Made by a program: the position numbers and the translations under genes
The notes under the pieces: model-generated
The model's input: only the letters and a program-made list of their open reading frames with translations
Told to the model about the DNA's origin: nothing
Database searches by the model: none
Part shown: positions 16,172 through 25,266 of the stretch, piece after piece
Position numbering within the stretch: position 1 is the stretch's first letter
Layout of the letters: every line of letters starts with the position of its first letter
Origin: Sporosarcina sp. P34
Lineage (GTDB): Bacteria > Bacillota > Bacilli > Bacillales_A > Planococcaceae
DNA length: 64,000 bases
Reading direction: 5' to 3'
NCBI RefSeq assembly: GCF_002743375.1
Contig: NZ_PDZC01000007.1
Location: forward strand, 118,588 to 182,587

Positions 16172-17014
16172 ATGCAACGAAAACTAGTAGATTACGCCGC
16201 TTTACTCTTGGGATCCTTTATATTTGCACTTGGAATTAACTATTTTGCGATTCCGAATATGCTATCTGAAGGCGGCGTTATCGGGATTACTATCATTACA
16301 TACTATTTATTCGAATGGTCTCCTGGACTCGTCAGTTTCATAATCAACTTAGCACTCGTTGCAATCGGGTACAAATTCTTCAGTAAACGGACGATAATCT
16401 ATACGGTCATCACCATCATATTCTCGTCCGTTTTCCTTGAGCTTACGAAGAATTGGGGAGAACAGTTAGGCAGTGACACATTACTGGCTGCGTTGTTTGC
16501 CGGTTTATTTGTTGGTGGTGGTCTCGGAATGATCTTTCGTGTTGGCGGTACTTCCGGAGGTGCGACAACAGTGGCACGGATGCTTCAGCAGTGGCTCGGA
16601 TGGAGCGTTGGGAAAGCGATGCTAGTCATTGATATTTCCGTCATTTTATTGTCGGCTTTTGTTATCGGTAAAGAAAAAGCAATGTTCACACTCGTTGCTG
16701 TCTACGTGGGTGCAAAAGTGATCGATAAAATCGTCGACGGTGCAGATGATCGTAAAGCCGTGATGATTATTTCGAAACATCAAGAAGACATTCGCCAAGA
16801 ATTGCTCACTACATTGGGCAGAGGTGTCACGATTCTCGATGGACGCGGCGGCTATACGCTCGAGAGACAAGCAATTTTATATATTATTATTAACCAGACG
16901 GAAATTGTTCAATTGCGACGTATTTTAGAAAAAGTAGACGAAGATGCATATGTCACAATCAATAATGTACAAGAGGTTTTTAAGCGTGGATTCAAGGAAA
17001 GGCGACCAAAATAA
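16172..17014 (+). CDS. YitT-family membrane protein with DUF2179 domain
   Basis: A 280-residue protein with five or six N-terminal membrane segments (about 5-185), including the family motif FRVGGTSGGATTVARMLQQ. A cytoplasmic DUF2179 domain (about 200-275) follows, with HQEDIRQELLTTLGRGVTILDGRGGY. The family is widespread in Firmicutes, with several paralogs per genome and no settled function. The ATG at 16172 has GAGAGG five bases upstream; an in-frame ATG at 16142 lies inside the preceding terminator and is rejected. It is probably a single-gene transcript. Confidence 0.88.
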   Translation: MQRKLVDYAALLLGSFIFALGINYFAIPNMLSEGGVIGITIITYYLFEWSPGLVSFIINLALVAIGYKFFSKRTIIYTVITIIFSSVFLELTKNWGEQLGSDTLLAALFAGLFVGGGLGMIFRVGGTSGGATTVARMLQQWLGWSVGKAMLVIDISVILLSAFVIGKEKAMFTLVAVYVGAKVIDKIVDGADDRKAVMIISKHQEDIRQELLTTLGRGVTILDGRGGYTLERQAILYIIINQTEIVQLRRILEKVDEDAYVTINNVQEVFKRGFKERRPK

Positions 17015-17129
17015 ATTGTTCTCACAGTCTATGAGAGAGGCAATTTCGCAGTTATTTTACTTGCTTGCGAAGGATTTTAATCAACGTGAAATGTATTCTA
17101 TGTAAATTTATAATAATTAATCAGCCCCT

Positions 17130-17160
17130 GCCTGCCTATTATTCGGTAGGCTTCTTTTTG
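17130..17160 (+). terminator. Terminator after yitT-like gene
   Basis: GCCTGCC and GGTAGGC form a seven-base-pair stem (one G-T) followed by a T-rich run. The remaining 17161-17329 interval holds only AT-rich sequence and the ribosome binding site of the next gene. Confidence 0.65.
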
Positions 17161-17329
17161 TTTTAGACTATTCAACCTCCTCGCAAGAGTCGCAACTATC
17201 TTCCAATTTAATTATTTTAATAAAGCATTTCACTCAACAGAGTTCTTCTATATACTTGATACTGTCTAAAAAATTTATACCTTTTCGTGATAGATTGAAT
17301 AGTGTTTTTTTAAGTGGGAGGAAATTATC

Positions 17330-18862
17330 ATGGATCAACAGAAAAAAGGATTTTTCCAGAAGTTTTTGGATATGATCGAGAAAACTGGTAACCGATTGCC
17401 GCATCCGGTTACATTATTTGCTGTTTTGGCTTTATTGGTAATCGTCATCTCAGCAGTTGTCTCTTACTTCGGCGTAAGTGCTGAACATCCGGGTAAAGAA
17501 GGCGAAATGATTGAAGTAAATAATTTACTGAGTAGTGAAGGTATTCATTACATCATTACGAATATGACCGATAACTTTATCGGTTTCGCTCCGCTTGGTG
17601 TCGTACTCATCACGATGCTTGGTATTGGTGTTGCGGAAGGTTCAGGGTTAATCAGTGCTTTACTTCGCGGCTTTGTAATGTCTGTTCCAAAACGAATGAT
17701 CACGCTTGGATTAGTGTTTGCAGGCGTTATGTCGAGTGTAGCGTCTGACGCAGGCTATGTTGTCTTACCGCCACTAGGTGCGGTATTGTTCGCAGCACTT
17801 GGTAGACACCCTCTTGCGGGTCTAGCAGCTGCCTTTGCCGGGGTTTCCGGTGGATTCAGTGCAAACTTGTTACTTTCTGGTACCGATGCATTACTTGGCG
17901 AATTGACGATCATGTCAGCAGCAATCATTAATCCCGAATACGCAGAAGGTATGAATATTGCCATGAACTACTACTTCATCGCATTTTCTGTTATCGTTCT
18001 GACTATCGTTGGTGCGTGGGTCACAGAAAAAATCGTAGAACCACGTCTTGGCGAATATAACGGTGAATTCCGTGAGAAAGTTGAAAAGCTGACTCGTCTT
18101 GAAAAGAAAGGGTTGATTTTAGCAGGTGTTTCTGTCGTTGTTGCAGGAGCATTGGTTGCCCTTCTTGTCGTATTCCCGGGTGCTCCATTGCGTGGGGATG
18201 AAGCGGATATGCCAATCATCAAATCACCATTCATGAAATCGCTCGTGCCGATTATTGCATTCCTGTTCTTTGTGCCGGGTCTTGTCTACGGTAGAGTAAC
18301 GAAACTGATTCGTAATGACAAAGACGTAGCCGCTATGATGTCCACGACGATGTCTGCAATGGGAATGTTTATCGTCTTGTCATTCACGGCAAGTCAGTTT
18401 GTTGCCTTTTTCTCGGAGTCAAACATGGGCTTAGTGTTAGGTGTTTACGGCGCAAACTTCCTTGACAGCATTAATTTAACGGGAATTCCATTGTTACTGA
18501 TGTTCATCCTAATTGCGGCGTTCATCAACTTGTTCATCGGTAGTGCATCTGCAAAATGGGCCATGATGGCACCAGTCTTCGTACCGATTATGATGCAGCT
18601 CGGCTATTCTCCAGAACTGACGCAAATGGCATATCGTGTGGCAGATTCTTCAACCAATATCATTTCACCACTCATGACCTATTTTGCGATCATTATTGCG
18701 TTTGCGCAGAAGTACGATAAGAAAATGGGGATTGGAACGCTCGTTTCCGTTATGTTCCCTTATTCCATGTTCTTCTTACTATTCTGGAGCGCCACGTTAA
18801 TTATTTGGATGTTGCTAGGAATTGATCTTGGACCTGGCTCCCCTATTTATTACTTGAAATAA
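17330..18862 (+). CDS. AbgT-family transporter
   Basis: A 510-residue integral membrane protein matching the AbgT family throughout. It has the N-terminus FLDMIEKTGNRLPHPVTLF, then GVAEGSGLISALLRGF, SSVASDAGYVVLPPLGAVLF and, near the C-terminus, GSASAKWAMMAPVFVPI with DSSTNIISPLM. Characterised members import p-aminobenzoyl-glutamate or export antimetabolites such as sulfonamides, driven by an ion gradient. Folate salvage or drug efflux are therefore both possible. No aminobenzoyl-glutamate hydrolase gene is next to it. The ATG follows GGGAGG. It forms a single transcript ended by a strong terminator. Confidence 0.92.
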   Translation: MDQQKKGFFQKFLDMIEKTGNRLPHPVTLFAVLALLVIVISAVVSYFGVSAEHPGKEGEMIEVNNLLSSEGIHYIITNMTDNFIGFAPLGVVLITMLGIGVAEGSGLISALLRGFVMSVPKRMITLGLVFAGVMSSVASDAGYVVLPPLGAVLFAALGRHPLAGLAAAFAGVSGGFSANLLLSGTDALLGELTIMSAAIINPEYAEGMNIAMNYYFIAFSVIVLTIVGAWVTEKIVEPRLGEYNGEFREKVEKLTRLEKKGLILAGVSVVVAGALVALLVVFPGAPLRGDEADMPIIKSPFMKSLVPIIAFLFFVPGLVYGRVTKLIRNDKDVAAMMSTTMSAMGMFIVLSFTASQFVAFFSESNMGLVLGVYGANFLDSINLTGIPLLLMFILIAAFINLFIGSASAKWAMMAPVFVPIMMQLGYSPELTQMAYRVADSSTNIISPLMTYFAIIIAFAQKYDKKMGIGTLVSVMFPYSMFFLLFWSATLIIWMLLGIDLGPGSPIYYLK

Positions 18863-18875
18863 GACGATCAGTACC

Positions 18876-18910
18876 CCGAAAGAGCATTCTTTGCTCTTTC
18901 GGTTTTTTTT
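18876..18910 (+). terminator. Terminator of the AbgT gene
   Basis: CCGAAAGAGCA pairs with TGCTCTTTCGG and is followed by eight T. Confidence 0.9.
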
Positions 18911-18979
18911 ATGATACGATAGTAGTTGATAATAGTTTTCATTTAGAGTGATTCTATTTAAGTAAAGGAGTTTTACATT

Positions 18980-19549
18980 ATGGGCTACGAAGGAAAAAAC
19001 GATGTAGAAAAATCAATTATGAGCAGACGCTCTATTAAGAAGTTTAAAAAAGATCCGGTTGATATAGATGAAGTGATTGAATTATTGAATGTTGCGAAGT
19101 GGGCACCTAACCATAAATTGACTCAACCTTGGCGTTTTCAGTTATACACAGACGCTGGCAAGGAAAAATTCGTGGAAGCGTTTCTGGCTTCACAAGAACA
19201 AGACGGTGCCTTACCAGATAAAGCTAAGAACAAAGCAGCATATTTCCGCGACATTCCCCTTCACTTAGTTGCCATCATGCCGGAAGACTCCCGTAAAAAA
19301 CGCTGGGATGAAGACTATGCTGCAATTTCCGCAATGATTCAAAACTTCCAGCTCGCCGCATGGGAACGCGGTATTGGTATGATCTGGCGTACCAATGATT
19401 GGACGCATGATCCAGTATTTAAAAACGCAATCGATGTAGCACCTGATGAAAAAATTGTTGGGACATTGATGATTGGTTATCCTGCACATATTCCTAAAGC
19501 TGAGAGAAGGAAGAATATAGAGGAATTACTTATAATTATCAATGAATGA
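18980..19549 (+). CDS. Nitroreductase-family flavoprotein
   Basis: A 189-residue FMN-dependent oxidoreductase. The FMN-phosphate motif RRSIKKFKKD is near residues 15-25, followed by AKWAPNHKLTQPWRF, and near the C-terminus the family segment GIGMIWRTND and KIVGTLMIGYPAHIPK. Such enzymes reduce nitro groups, quinones or flavins with NAD(P)H; the natural substrate is unknown. It resembles B. subtilis YfhC. The ATG has AAAGGAG eight bases upstream. It is a single-gene unit with its own terminator. Confidence 0.88.
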   Translation: MGYEGKNDVEKSIMSRRSIKKFKKDPVDIDEVIELLNVAKWAPNHKLTQPWRFQLYTDAGKEKFVEAFLASQEQDGALPDKAKNKAAYFRDIPLHLVAIMPEDSRKKRWDEDYAAISAMIQNFQLAAWERGIGMIWRTNDWTHDPVFKNAIDVAPDEKIVGTLMIGYPAHIPKAERRKNIEELLIIINE

Positions 19550-19568
19550 TTTCCAATAAAATAGCAAT

Positions 19569-19617
19569 GCCCCTCATTGCCTGCTTGTCCGTGAACGGCA
19601 AGCAAGAAATGAGGGGC
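19569..19617. terminator. Terminator between nitroreductase and BCCT genes
   Basis: GCCCCTCATT pairs with AATGAGGGGC, with an inner TGCTTG/CAAGCA extension, between two convergent genes. Confidence 0.75.
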
Positions 19618-19660
19618 TCATTTATTCATTCATCGAAATCCAGTTTAGTACATATAGTAT

Positions 19661-21151
19661 TTACTTTTTGACTATTCCTTGCTCGACCGCTAGCTCTTTG
19701 GCTACCTTGGGAGCATACCAGATAACAGGAAGTAATAGAATGGATACTGGGACAGCTGCGATGACTACAAAGGATTGTAAGGCCCCAATTCCACCCCCGC
19801 CAATCTTTATAAGTATCGTAGCAATTGTCGCCATGATCATAACCCAAAATACACGAACTGATTTTGGTGGATTGCCCACACCTGTTACGGCCATGGATAT
19901 CGAGTAAGACATGGAATCCACCGTAGTTACCACAAACAAAGTGGTCAGTATCAAGAAAACGGATGGCATGATAGTTCCAAGCGGCATCTGCTCTGCTATT
20001 GCAATAATTGCACTAGGCAAGCCGCCTTCAGTTAACGGTTCACTCACGGACCCCGCATTTTTCAGCTCATAGAATATACCGCTACCTCCGAGGATTGTGA
20101 ACCAAAGATTGGCTACAACTGGTGCAATAATGGCTACTACAACAAATATCTCTCTGATCTTCCTTCCATTAGAGATCCTGGCTACGAATAACGCCACTAA
20201 CGGTCCAAATCCGATAAACCAACCGAAGAAAAATAACATCCATGAACCAAGCCACGCATTGTCTCCGCGAAACGTACTGATAGTAATAAATTCACTGACG
20301 TATGTTCCATAAGAGGTCAGGAAAGAATTGACGATGAATAATCCCGGCCCGAACAACAATAGAAATACAGCAATCACAGCTACCATATTGACATTCAGCT
20401 TACTTAAAAATTGTATCCCTCTATTGATGCCCGTAAGTGTAGATATCAGAACAACTCCAGTCAAAATAGCGATGACTGCGAGCTGTATAGTAAATTGATC
20501 GGTGATTCCGAAAATAGAACTGAGTCCATAGCTGACTTGTAAACCTAGAAAGCCGATCGGACCAATTGTTCCCGCTGCTGCCCCGATTATACAAAACACA
20601 TCTGCTGCTGTGCCCCATTTACTTGTCAGGATTTTTTCTTTCAAAATAGGGTAAAGAAGAGTGCGTGGTTTCAAAGGCATTCCTTTATGTTTATGCGCAT
20701 AAATGAGGATGATCGCACTGATCGCTCCATACACTGACCATGCAGTAAACCCCCATGACATATAACTTTGGGCAAGCGCAGGTCCAATTGCTTCTTCTGT
20801 TCCTTCTGTGATTCCTTTATGCATCGGAGGAACGTCCAAAAAGTAATACATAGGCTCTGCTGCTGCCCAAAAAACTCCACCTGCTCCAAGTCCGGTAGTC
20901 AAAATAACGGCCACCCACTTAAAATAACTCATTTCAGGTTTTGGGGAATCTCCTAAACGTACTTTTCCGTACTTTGATATGGCTAAAACTGCTCCGACTA
21001 CAAATGTCGCAATCATTAAGAATTGCCAATACGCCCCGAAATAGCGAATAGATAATTCAAATCCCTTATTTACAAATGCATTTACCGCTTCCACTTCAAA
21101 AAGTGAAAACAACACAAACGCCAACAATACCCCTCCACTACATACAAACAC
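19661..21151 (-). CDS. BCCT-family transporter, 5' end apparently frameshifted
   Basis: A 496-residue BCCT transporter with the family segments LGDSPKPEMSYFKWVAVI, GAGGVFWAAAEPMYYFLDVP and MSWGFTAWSVYGAISAIILIYAHK. The pore segment is TTGLGAGGVFW, unlike the SASIGISLVFW of the other BCCT gene, so the substrate may differ. The only usable in-frame start, GTG 21151, has no ribosome binding site. Coding-like sequence continues upstream (EEYWQFIRRKIDWP) without a start codon. An ATG at 21212 would join this frame if one base were removed near 21200-21206. The true protein was probably about 516-520 residues. The transport function may survive from the GTG, because membrane segment 1 is still present. 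Confidence 0.82.
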   Translation of the reverse strand: MFVCSGGVLLAFVLFSLFEVEAVNAFVNKGFELSIRYFGAYWQFLMIATFVVGAVLAISKYGKVRLGDSPKPEMSYFKWVAVILTTGLGAGGVFWAAAEPMYYFLDVPPMHKGITEGTEEAIGPALAQSYMSWGFTAWSVYGAISAIILIYAHKHKGMPLKPRTLLYPILKEKILTSKWGTAADVFCIIGAAAGTIGPIGFLGLQVSYGLSSIFGITDQFTIQLAVIAILTGVVLISTLTGINRGIQFLSKLNVNMVAVIAVFLLLFGPGLFIVNSFLTSYGTYVSEFITISTFRGDNAWLGSWMLFFFGWFIGFGPLVALFVARISNGRKIREIFVVVAIIAPVVANLWFTILGGSGIFYELKNAGSVSEPLTEGGLPSAIIAIAEQMPLGTIMPSVFLILTTLFVVTTVDSMSYSISMAVTGVGNPPKSVRVFWVMIMATIATILIKIGGGGIGALQSFVVIAAVPVSILLLPVIWYAPKVAKELAVEQGIVKK

Positions 21152-21370
21152 CGGCCAATCAATCTTTCTACGTATGAACTGCCAATACTCTTCTATTATA
21201 CTTCCACTCCATTCTATTTCTAAAGCCCTCTTTACCTGTCATAATCTAGTGATTGTTAGTTCAAGTATCGGAACGTAATAAAGAAAAAAGTTCACGTACT
21301 ATAGTAGATTTCATCATTCCAGACACATTCAATTTCTTGTTATGCCCTACCTCAAAAGAACCTACGTTAC

Positions 21371-21399
21371 AGACTATAACCTTGTTTTAAAATTGTCAA
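21371..21399 (-). promoter_or_regulatory. Candidate promoter of the BCCT gene
   Basis: On the minus strand a perfect TTGACA (21394-21399) and TAGTCT (21371-21376) are spaced by 17 bases. They would give a leader of about 150 bases. The 21213-21546 interval otherwise holds no gene I can see. Confidence 0.45.
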
Positions 21400-21546
21400 C
21401 TTAACATATATATCAAATTAATCTGTTAATAACCTTTATTTCTATTTACTTTAAAGCGAAGTACATATTCTACACATCATGAATTTTAATCGAATACTCG
21501 ATGTCTAGTATGCCTATTTTTTGAATGAACTTTATTTATATTGCAC

Positions 21547-21574
21547 TTGATTTCTCGTCATTTAGGTTTACACT
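21547..21574 (+). promoter_or_regulatory. Promoter of yedE-yedF
   Basis: TTGATT (21547-21552) and TACACT (21569-21574) are spaced by 16 bases, 29 bases ahead of the ATG. Confidence 0.55.
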
Positions 21575-21603
21575 AGAAAAAGAACTTTTTAAGGGGCTAT
21601 CAT

Positions 21604-22812
21604 ATGAAATCAAGCATACAATCTATTTTTCAACGCTATTGGAATCCCTATCTCGTCTTATTGATGGCGGGTATTCTGAGTGCACTATATTTCGGTTTAA
21701 CATCAACTGTTTGGGCAGTTACCGGTGAATTTACTCGGCTTGGTGGCGATATTTTATTGTGGTTCGGAGTAGATATCTCAGACTGGCAATACTTTGATAT
21801 GGTACATCTACAAGGAGCAACATGGAATAGACCGGATGGCTGGATTGTCTGGGGGATGTTTGTAGGCGCGCTCATTATGGTGTTGCTCAGTAATAGCTTC
21901 AAGATCCGTCTTCCACAGCAAAAGCGACGCTATGTTCAGGGGTTAATTGGTGGAATCATCGCAGGATTTGGTGCTCGTTTGGCACTCGGTTGTAACTTGG
22001 CTGCTTTCTTCACAGGCGTTCCGCAATTTTCTTTCCATTCTTGGATCTTCATTGTGGCGACAGGTATAGGTACATTCTTCGGTGCTAAACTGACTAAAAC
22101 ACGCTGGTGGAAAGGCAAGCCTTCGTTGACTCGGGGGAATGCAAAGCCGACACAACTAAAAAACCGTATGATCCAACCGTACGTTGGTGGAGTCATCGCT
22201 GCACTTTACATTGGACTCATTATATACTTCTTCGCGTCAGGACAAAAATTGCTTGGTTTAGGCGCACTGTTTGGTCTCGCATTTGGTATTCTAATCGAAC
22301 GCGGACAAATTTGTTTTACTTCTGCATTCCGTGATTTATTTCTCGTTGGACGCAGTGTCATGGCAAAAGCGATTATTCTCGGAATGTCCGTCAGTTCTAT
22401 TTTGATGATCATTGTCATTTCTATTTATGATGTAACACCGATCACACAAATTGCGGCACTTAGCACGTTTGTCGGCGGCGCATTATTCGGACTTGGTATT
22501 GTTATGGCATCAGGCTGTGAAACAGGTATGATGTATCGCTTGATGGAAGGTCAATTATTATTTTTGCCGGTATTTTTGGGCAATATTATCGGTGCTACGT
22601 TCCTTGCCTACGCATGGGATCACCTCGGTGTTTATAATGTATTAGTTAAGAATGGCGCGAAAATCAATCTACTTGAAACACTCGGACCCATTGGAGCCAT
22701 TTCCATCACACTCCTCATGCTTGGCGGGCTATATGCATTAACAGTATATGGAGAAAAACGCTACCATCAGAAATTAGCAATTAAGAGAGGAATGAAGGTA
22801 CATGCAAGCTAA
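21604..22812 (+). CDS. yedE: YedE/FdhT-type selenium or sulfur transport membrane protein
   Basis: A 402-residue membrane protein of the YeeE/YedE family, about 11 hydrophobic segments, same length as E. coli YedE (401). Shared segments include WAVTGEFTRLGGDIL, GFGARLALGCNLAAFFTG and GQICFTSAFRDLF plus ASGCETGMMYR. The conserved cysteines in GCNLA, QICFT and SGCETG are those thought to move sulfur or selenium species through the membrane. The partner TusA-like gene overlaps its 3' end by 11 bases. The YedE-YedF pair is linked to selenium metabolism in many genomes; thiosulfate uptake (TsuA-like) is the alternative. AAGGGG lies eight bases before the ATG. Confidence 0.9.
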   Translation: MKSSIQSIFQRYWNPYLVLLMAGILSALYFGLTSTVWAVTGEFTRLGGDILLWFGVDISDWQYFDMVHLQGATWNRPDGWIVWGMFVGALIMVLLSNSFKIRLPQQKRRYVQGLIGGIIAGFGARLALGCNLAAFFTGVPQFSFHSWIFIVATGIGTFFGAKLTKTRWWKGKPSLTRGNAKPTQLKNRMIQPYVGGVIAALYIGLIIYFFASGQKLLGLGALFGLAFGILIERGQICFTSAFRDLFLVGRSVMAKAIILGMSVSSILMIIVISIYDVTPITQIAALSTFVGGALFGLGIVMASGCETGMMYRLMEGQLLFLPVFLGNIIGATFLAYAWDHLGVYNVLVKNGAKINLLETLGPIGAISITLLMLGGLYALTVYGEKRYHQKLAIKRGMKVHAS

Positions 22813-23041
22813 ATTAGAAGCGGACTTCACACTCGACCTTCGCGGTGAGTCTTGTCCCTACCCTGTTATTTACACATTAGAAACACTCGAAGGGTTGAAT
22901 AAAGGCGAGTTGCTGCAAGTCATCACCGATTGCCCCGGCTCTTTCCGCAACGTACCCGAAGAAGCAATTGCTCACGGTTACAAATTTGCACAAGATCCTG
23001 TCAAGAACGGACAAGAATATATATTTCATATTTACGCATGA
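22802..23041 (+). CDS. yedF: TusA/YedF-like sulfur-carrier protein
   Basis: A 79-residue soluble TusA-family protein. The signature LRGESCPYPVIYTLETLEGL carries the CPxP motif whose cysteine (about residue 18) holds a persulfide or selenide. It is the natural partner of the upstream membrane protein, receiving or delivering the transported chalcogen. Start ATG 22802 overlaps the end of yedE and follows GAGAGGAATGAAGG. It lacks the C-terminal extension of longer YedF proteins (about 200 residues), so it is the short E. coli-type form. Confidence 0.9.
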   Translation: MQAKLEADFTLDLRGESCPYPVIYTLETLEGLNKGELLQVITDCPGSFRNVPEEAIAHGYKFAQDPVKNGQEYIFHIYA

Positions 23042-23047
23042 AAAATA

Positions 23048-23079
23048 GGCAGCTTCCTCTGAAAGGGAAGTTGCCTTTT
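23048..23079 (+). terminator. Terminator of yedEF
   Basis: GGCAGCTTCC pairs with GGAAGTTGCC (one G-T) and is followed by TTTTA. Confidence 0.8.
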
Positions 23080-23125
23080 ACATTCTTAAAACTGAAAACC
23101 GCACATCTAAATCAAGTTTTCTTTC

Positions 23126-23336
23126 TCAATGACAGTAGTCGTCTTTTTTATTCCTTGTTCCTTTTTCAATTGTGATCTCCACCATCTGTTCTTCCAGTTC
23201 GTCATAAGGTACCCCTTCATAAATATGGATTCCATCTTTTTACATACTGACACACCCATTTTATAAACGAAGCCATCATTGATAATATGATGAAGACCAG
23301 AGACAATGCAGTAATAACCGCTGCTATGTCCGATAA
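23126..23336 (-). pseudogene. Decayed small membrane-protein gene
   Basis: Two frames read as one protein broken by a single base. The upstream frame gives SDIAAVITALSLVFIIL and on to FIKWVCQYVK, a membrane segment. The next frame gives DGIHIYEGVPYDELEEQMVE and on to a natural stop at 23126. Removing one base from the run of five T (plus strand, 23237-23241) joins them. The expected start codon position holds TTA instead of ATG, although AAGGAT lies five bases upstream. The product would have been about 70 residues, with a membrane helix and an acidic tail. I do not recognise the family. Confidence 0.5.
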
Positions 23337-23365
23337 CTATCCTTGATTCCCAAGCAACAGAAGTA

Positions 23366-23404
23366 GGGCTGTTCCTTGTATTGAATACCCGGAACAGCCC
23401 TTTT
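23366..23404 (+). terminator. Terminator-like hairpin
   Basis: GGGCTGTTCC and its exact complement enclose a 15-base loop and are followed by TTTT on the plus strand. It separates the decayed small gene from the second BCCT gene. Together with the pseudogene it accounts for the 23080-23479 interval. Confidence 0.6.
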
Positions 23405-23479
23405 CATTTAATCTCTTACTTTATCAATCGATGTTACTGCTTACAACATTTATGGCTCACCCATTGCTTTTTATAGAAA

Positions 23480-25141
23480 TTATTTACTCGTGACTACCAT
23501 TTCCTCTTCCCGTGTCCCTTCCACGTCTGCCAAAAGTGCTGGTTCTTTCTTCGTCTCTACCGGCTTTATCGGTTTAGAAAGACCGGACTTTACTGGTTTA
23601 GAAAGTTCCGGTTTCCCCGGTTCAGAAGGTTCCGCCTTCTCCTTCGCTTTTTCCCCAGAAATGATTGCAGCCTCTTCTTTTAACCCAATAAATGTTGAGT
23701 AGCACATGAAGAGCATCATGACTGCGATTGGAATGGCTGTGGCAACGAGTGCAGATTGCAGCCCTGCTAAGCCACCTGTCATGATCAACACGATAGAGAT
23801 AGCTGCGATGATCACTCCCCATACGATCTTCGTCAGATGTGATGGATTCGGATTCCCACTTTCACTGATCATACCAAGTACAAATACTGCTGAGTTTGCG
23901 GAAGTGATAAAGAAAACAATGACTAGCACCATGGCTAAAATACTCAAAAATACTGTCATTGGCAAGTATTCAAAAAACTTAAACAGTGCTGAAGTAACAT
24001 CTGATTCCACCGCGGTTGCAAGTGCAGTCGCGCCTGCATTCTGGATGAACGTAATCGCTGAGCCACCCATGGCCGAAAACCAAATGAAAGATCCCAATAC
24101 TGGGATGAAAATCGCACCGAACATAAATTCCTTTATCGTTCTGCCTTTTGAAATCCTGCCTACAAAGCTGCCGACCAACGGAGCCCATGCGATCCACCAG
24201 CCGAAATAGAACAACGTCCAACTTGAAATCCACGAACCATCCCCATATGGATCCGTACGGAATGACATGCTGATGAAGTTCTGCGCATAATCACCTATTC
24301 CTTGGAAGAAGATTTTCATAATCATCTGTGTCGGACCAAAGAGAAGCACCAACCCTAATAAAACGAACGCCAGTAACATATTCAAGTTGGATAGATGCTT
24401 CATCGCCCCTTGAAGACCGGAAACTGTCGAAGCCACGTAAATAATGCTAACGACTATGATGATGATCGCTTGTGTGGAAATACCGATCGGCACGTCCCAG
24501 AGATAATTCATGCCGCTATTGACTTGTAATGTTCCGAAGCCGAGCGAAGTCGCAATCCCAATGACGATGGATAGGATGACGATGACGTCGATAGTTTTGC
24601 CGAAAGTTCCTCGAATTTTATCGCCGACCAACGGATAAAAGACGGAACTTAAAGAAGCGGGTAGTTTTTTCCGGTACTGGAAAAACGCTAATGATACACC
24701 GACCAACGCATAGCAGGCCCATGCCGAAACACCCCAATGCAGGAAAACGAATTGCATTGCCGTTTTTGCAGATTCTTCCGAATAACCCGTTCCAAACGGA
24801 GGGTCTATGTAGTAGGAAACCGGTTCTGCAACTCCCCAGAAGACCAGGCTGATTCCTATAGAGGCACTAAATAGCATACCGATCCAAGTGGCCGTCTTAT
24901 ATTCCGGCCGATCATCATCATCTCCCAACCGGATATGACCGAATTTGGACATCCCGATATAAATACAAAAAACGAAGAAAATGAAAACGCTTCCCAAAAT
25001 GAACCAACCTAGATTATTATAGATGAAACTAAGTGAGGAATTTGAGAAGTTTTCTAGCTGCTTCGGCGCAAAAATACCGATACTTATTAAAACTAAGCTA
25101 ACAGCCAATGAAGAATAAAACACTGTTTTTTTATCTCTCAT
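23480..25141 (-). CDS. BCCT-family transporter, likely carnitine/betaine importer
   Basis: A 553-residue BCCT protein. Twelve hydrophobic segments span about 10-480. The core segments are SASIGISLVFWGVAEPVSYY, the aromatic-rich FLHWGVSAWACYALVGVSL and the hinge-like GRISKGRTIKEF. After about residue 490 a hydrophilic tail contains repeated proline-lysine units (ELSKPVK, GLSKPIK) and charged residues, longer than usual. BCCT proteins import betaine, choline or carnitine. It lies directly downstream of the Rieske/aldehyde dehydrogenase operon in the same direction but has its own leader, behind that operon's terminator. This supports supply of the oxygenase substrate. GGAG precedes the ATG. Confidence 0.88.
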   Translation of the reverse strand: MRDKKTVFYSSLAVSLVLISIGIFAPKQLENFSNSSLSFIYNNLGWFILGSVFIFFVFCIYIGMSKFGHIRLGDDDDRPEYKTATWIGMLFSASIGISLVFWGVAEPVSYYIDPPFGTGYSEESAKTAMQFVFLHWGVSAWACYALVGVSLAFFQYRKKLPASLSSVFYPLVGDKIRGTFGKTIDVIVILSIVIGIATSLGFGTLQVNSGMNYLWDVPIGISTQAIIIIVVSIIYVASTVSGLQGAMKHLSNLNMLLAFVLLGLVLLFGPTQMIMKIFFQGIGDYAQNFISMSFRTDPYGDGSWISSWTLFYFGWWIAWAPLVGSFVGRISKGRTIKEFMFGAIFIPVLGSFIWFSAMGGSAITFIQNAGATALATAVESDVTSALFKFFEYLPMTVFLSILAMVLVIVFFITSANSAVFVLGMISESGNPNPSHLTKIVWGVIIAAISIVLIMTGGLAGLQSALVATAIPIAVMMLFMCYSTFIGLKEEAAIISGEKAKEKAEPSEPGKPELSKPVKSGLSKPIKPVETKKEPALLADVEGTREEEMVVTSK

Positions 25142-25229
25142 ATTACCGCTCCTATTTCAAAGACCCACTTGTGTGGATGTGTCGAGTATCCCCACACACA
25201 GCCAAACGAGCGGGCATTTGTTAAATTTT

Positions 25230-25257
25230 AATCGGTGTTATTTGCATAACACCGATT
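25230..25257 (-). terminator. Terminator of the carnitine-type operon
   Basis: AATCGGTGTTA and its exact complement form an 11-base-pair stem. It follows the dehydrogenase stop codon at once. Beyond it an inverted TGTGTGG/CCACACA pair (25171-25199) lies in the leader of the BCCT gene and might be regulatory. Confidence 0.75.
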
Positions 25258-25266
25258 AAATCGAAT

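Noticed and set aside
23706..24209. Long plus-strand open frame of about 167 codons
   Set aside because: It is a shadow of the BCCT transporter gene on the other strand.
25171..25199. Inverted TGTGTGG/CCACACA as a second sigma-54 or regulator site for the BCCT gene
   Set aside because: No -24/-12 element is next to it and the arms are short; noted only as a weak possibility.
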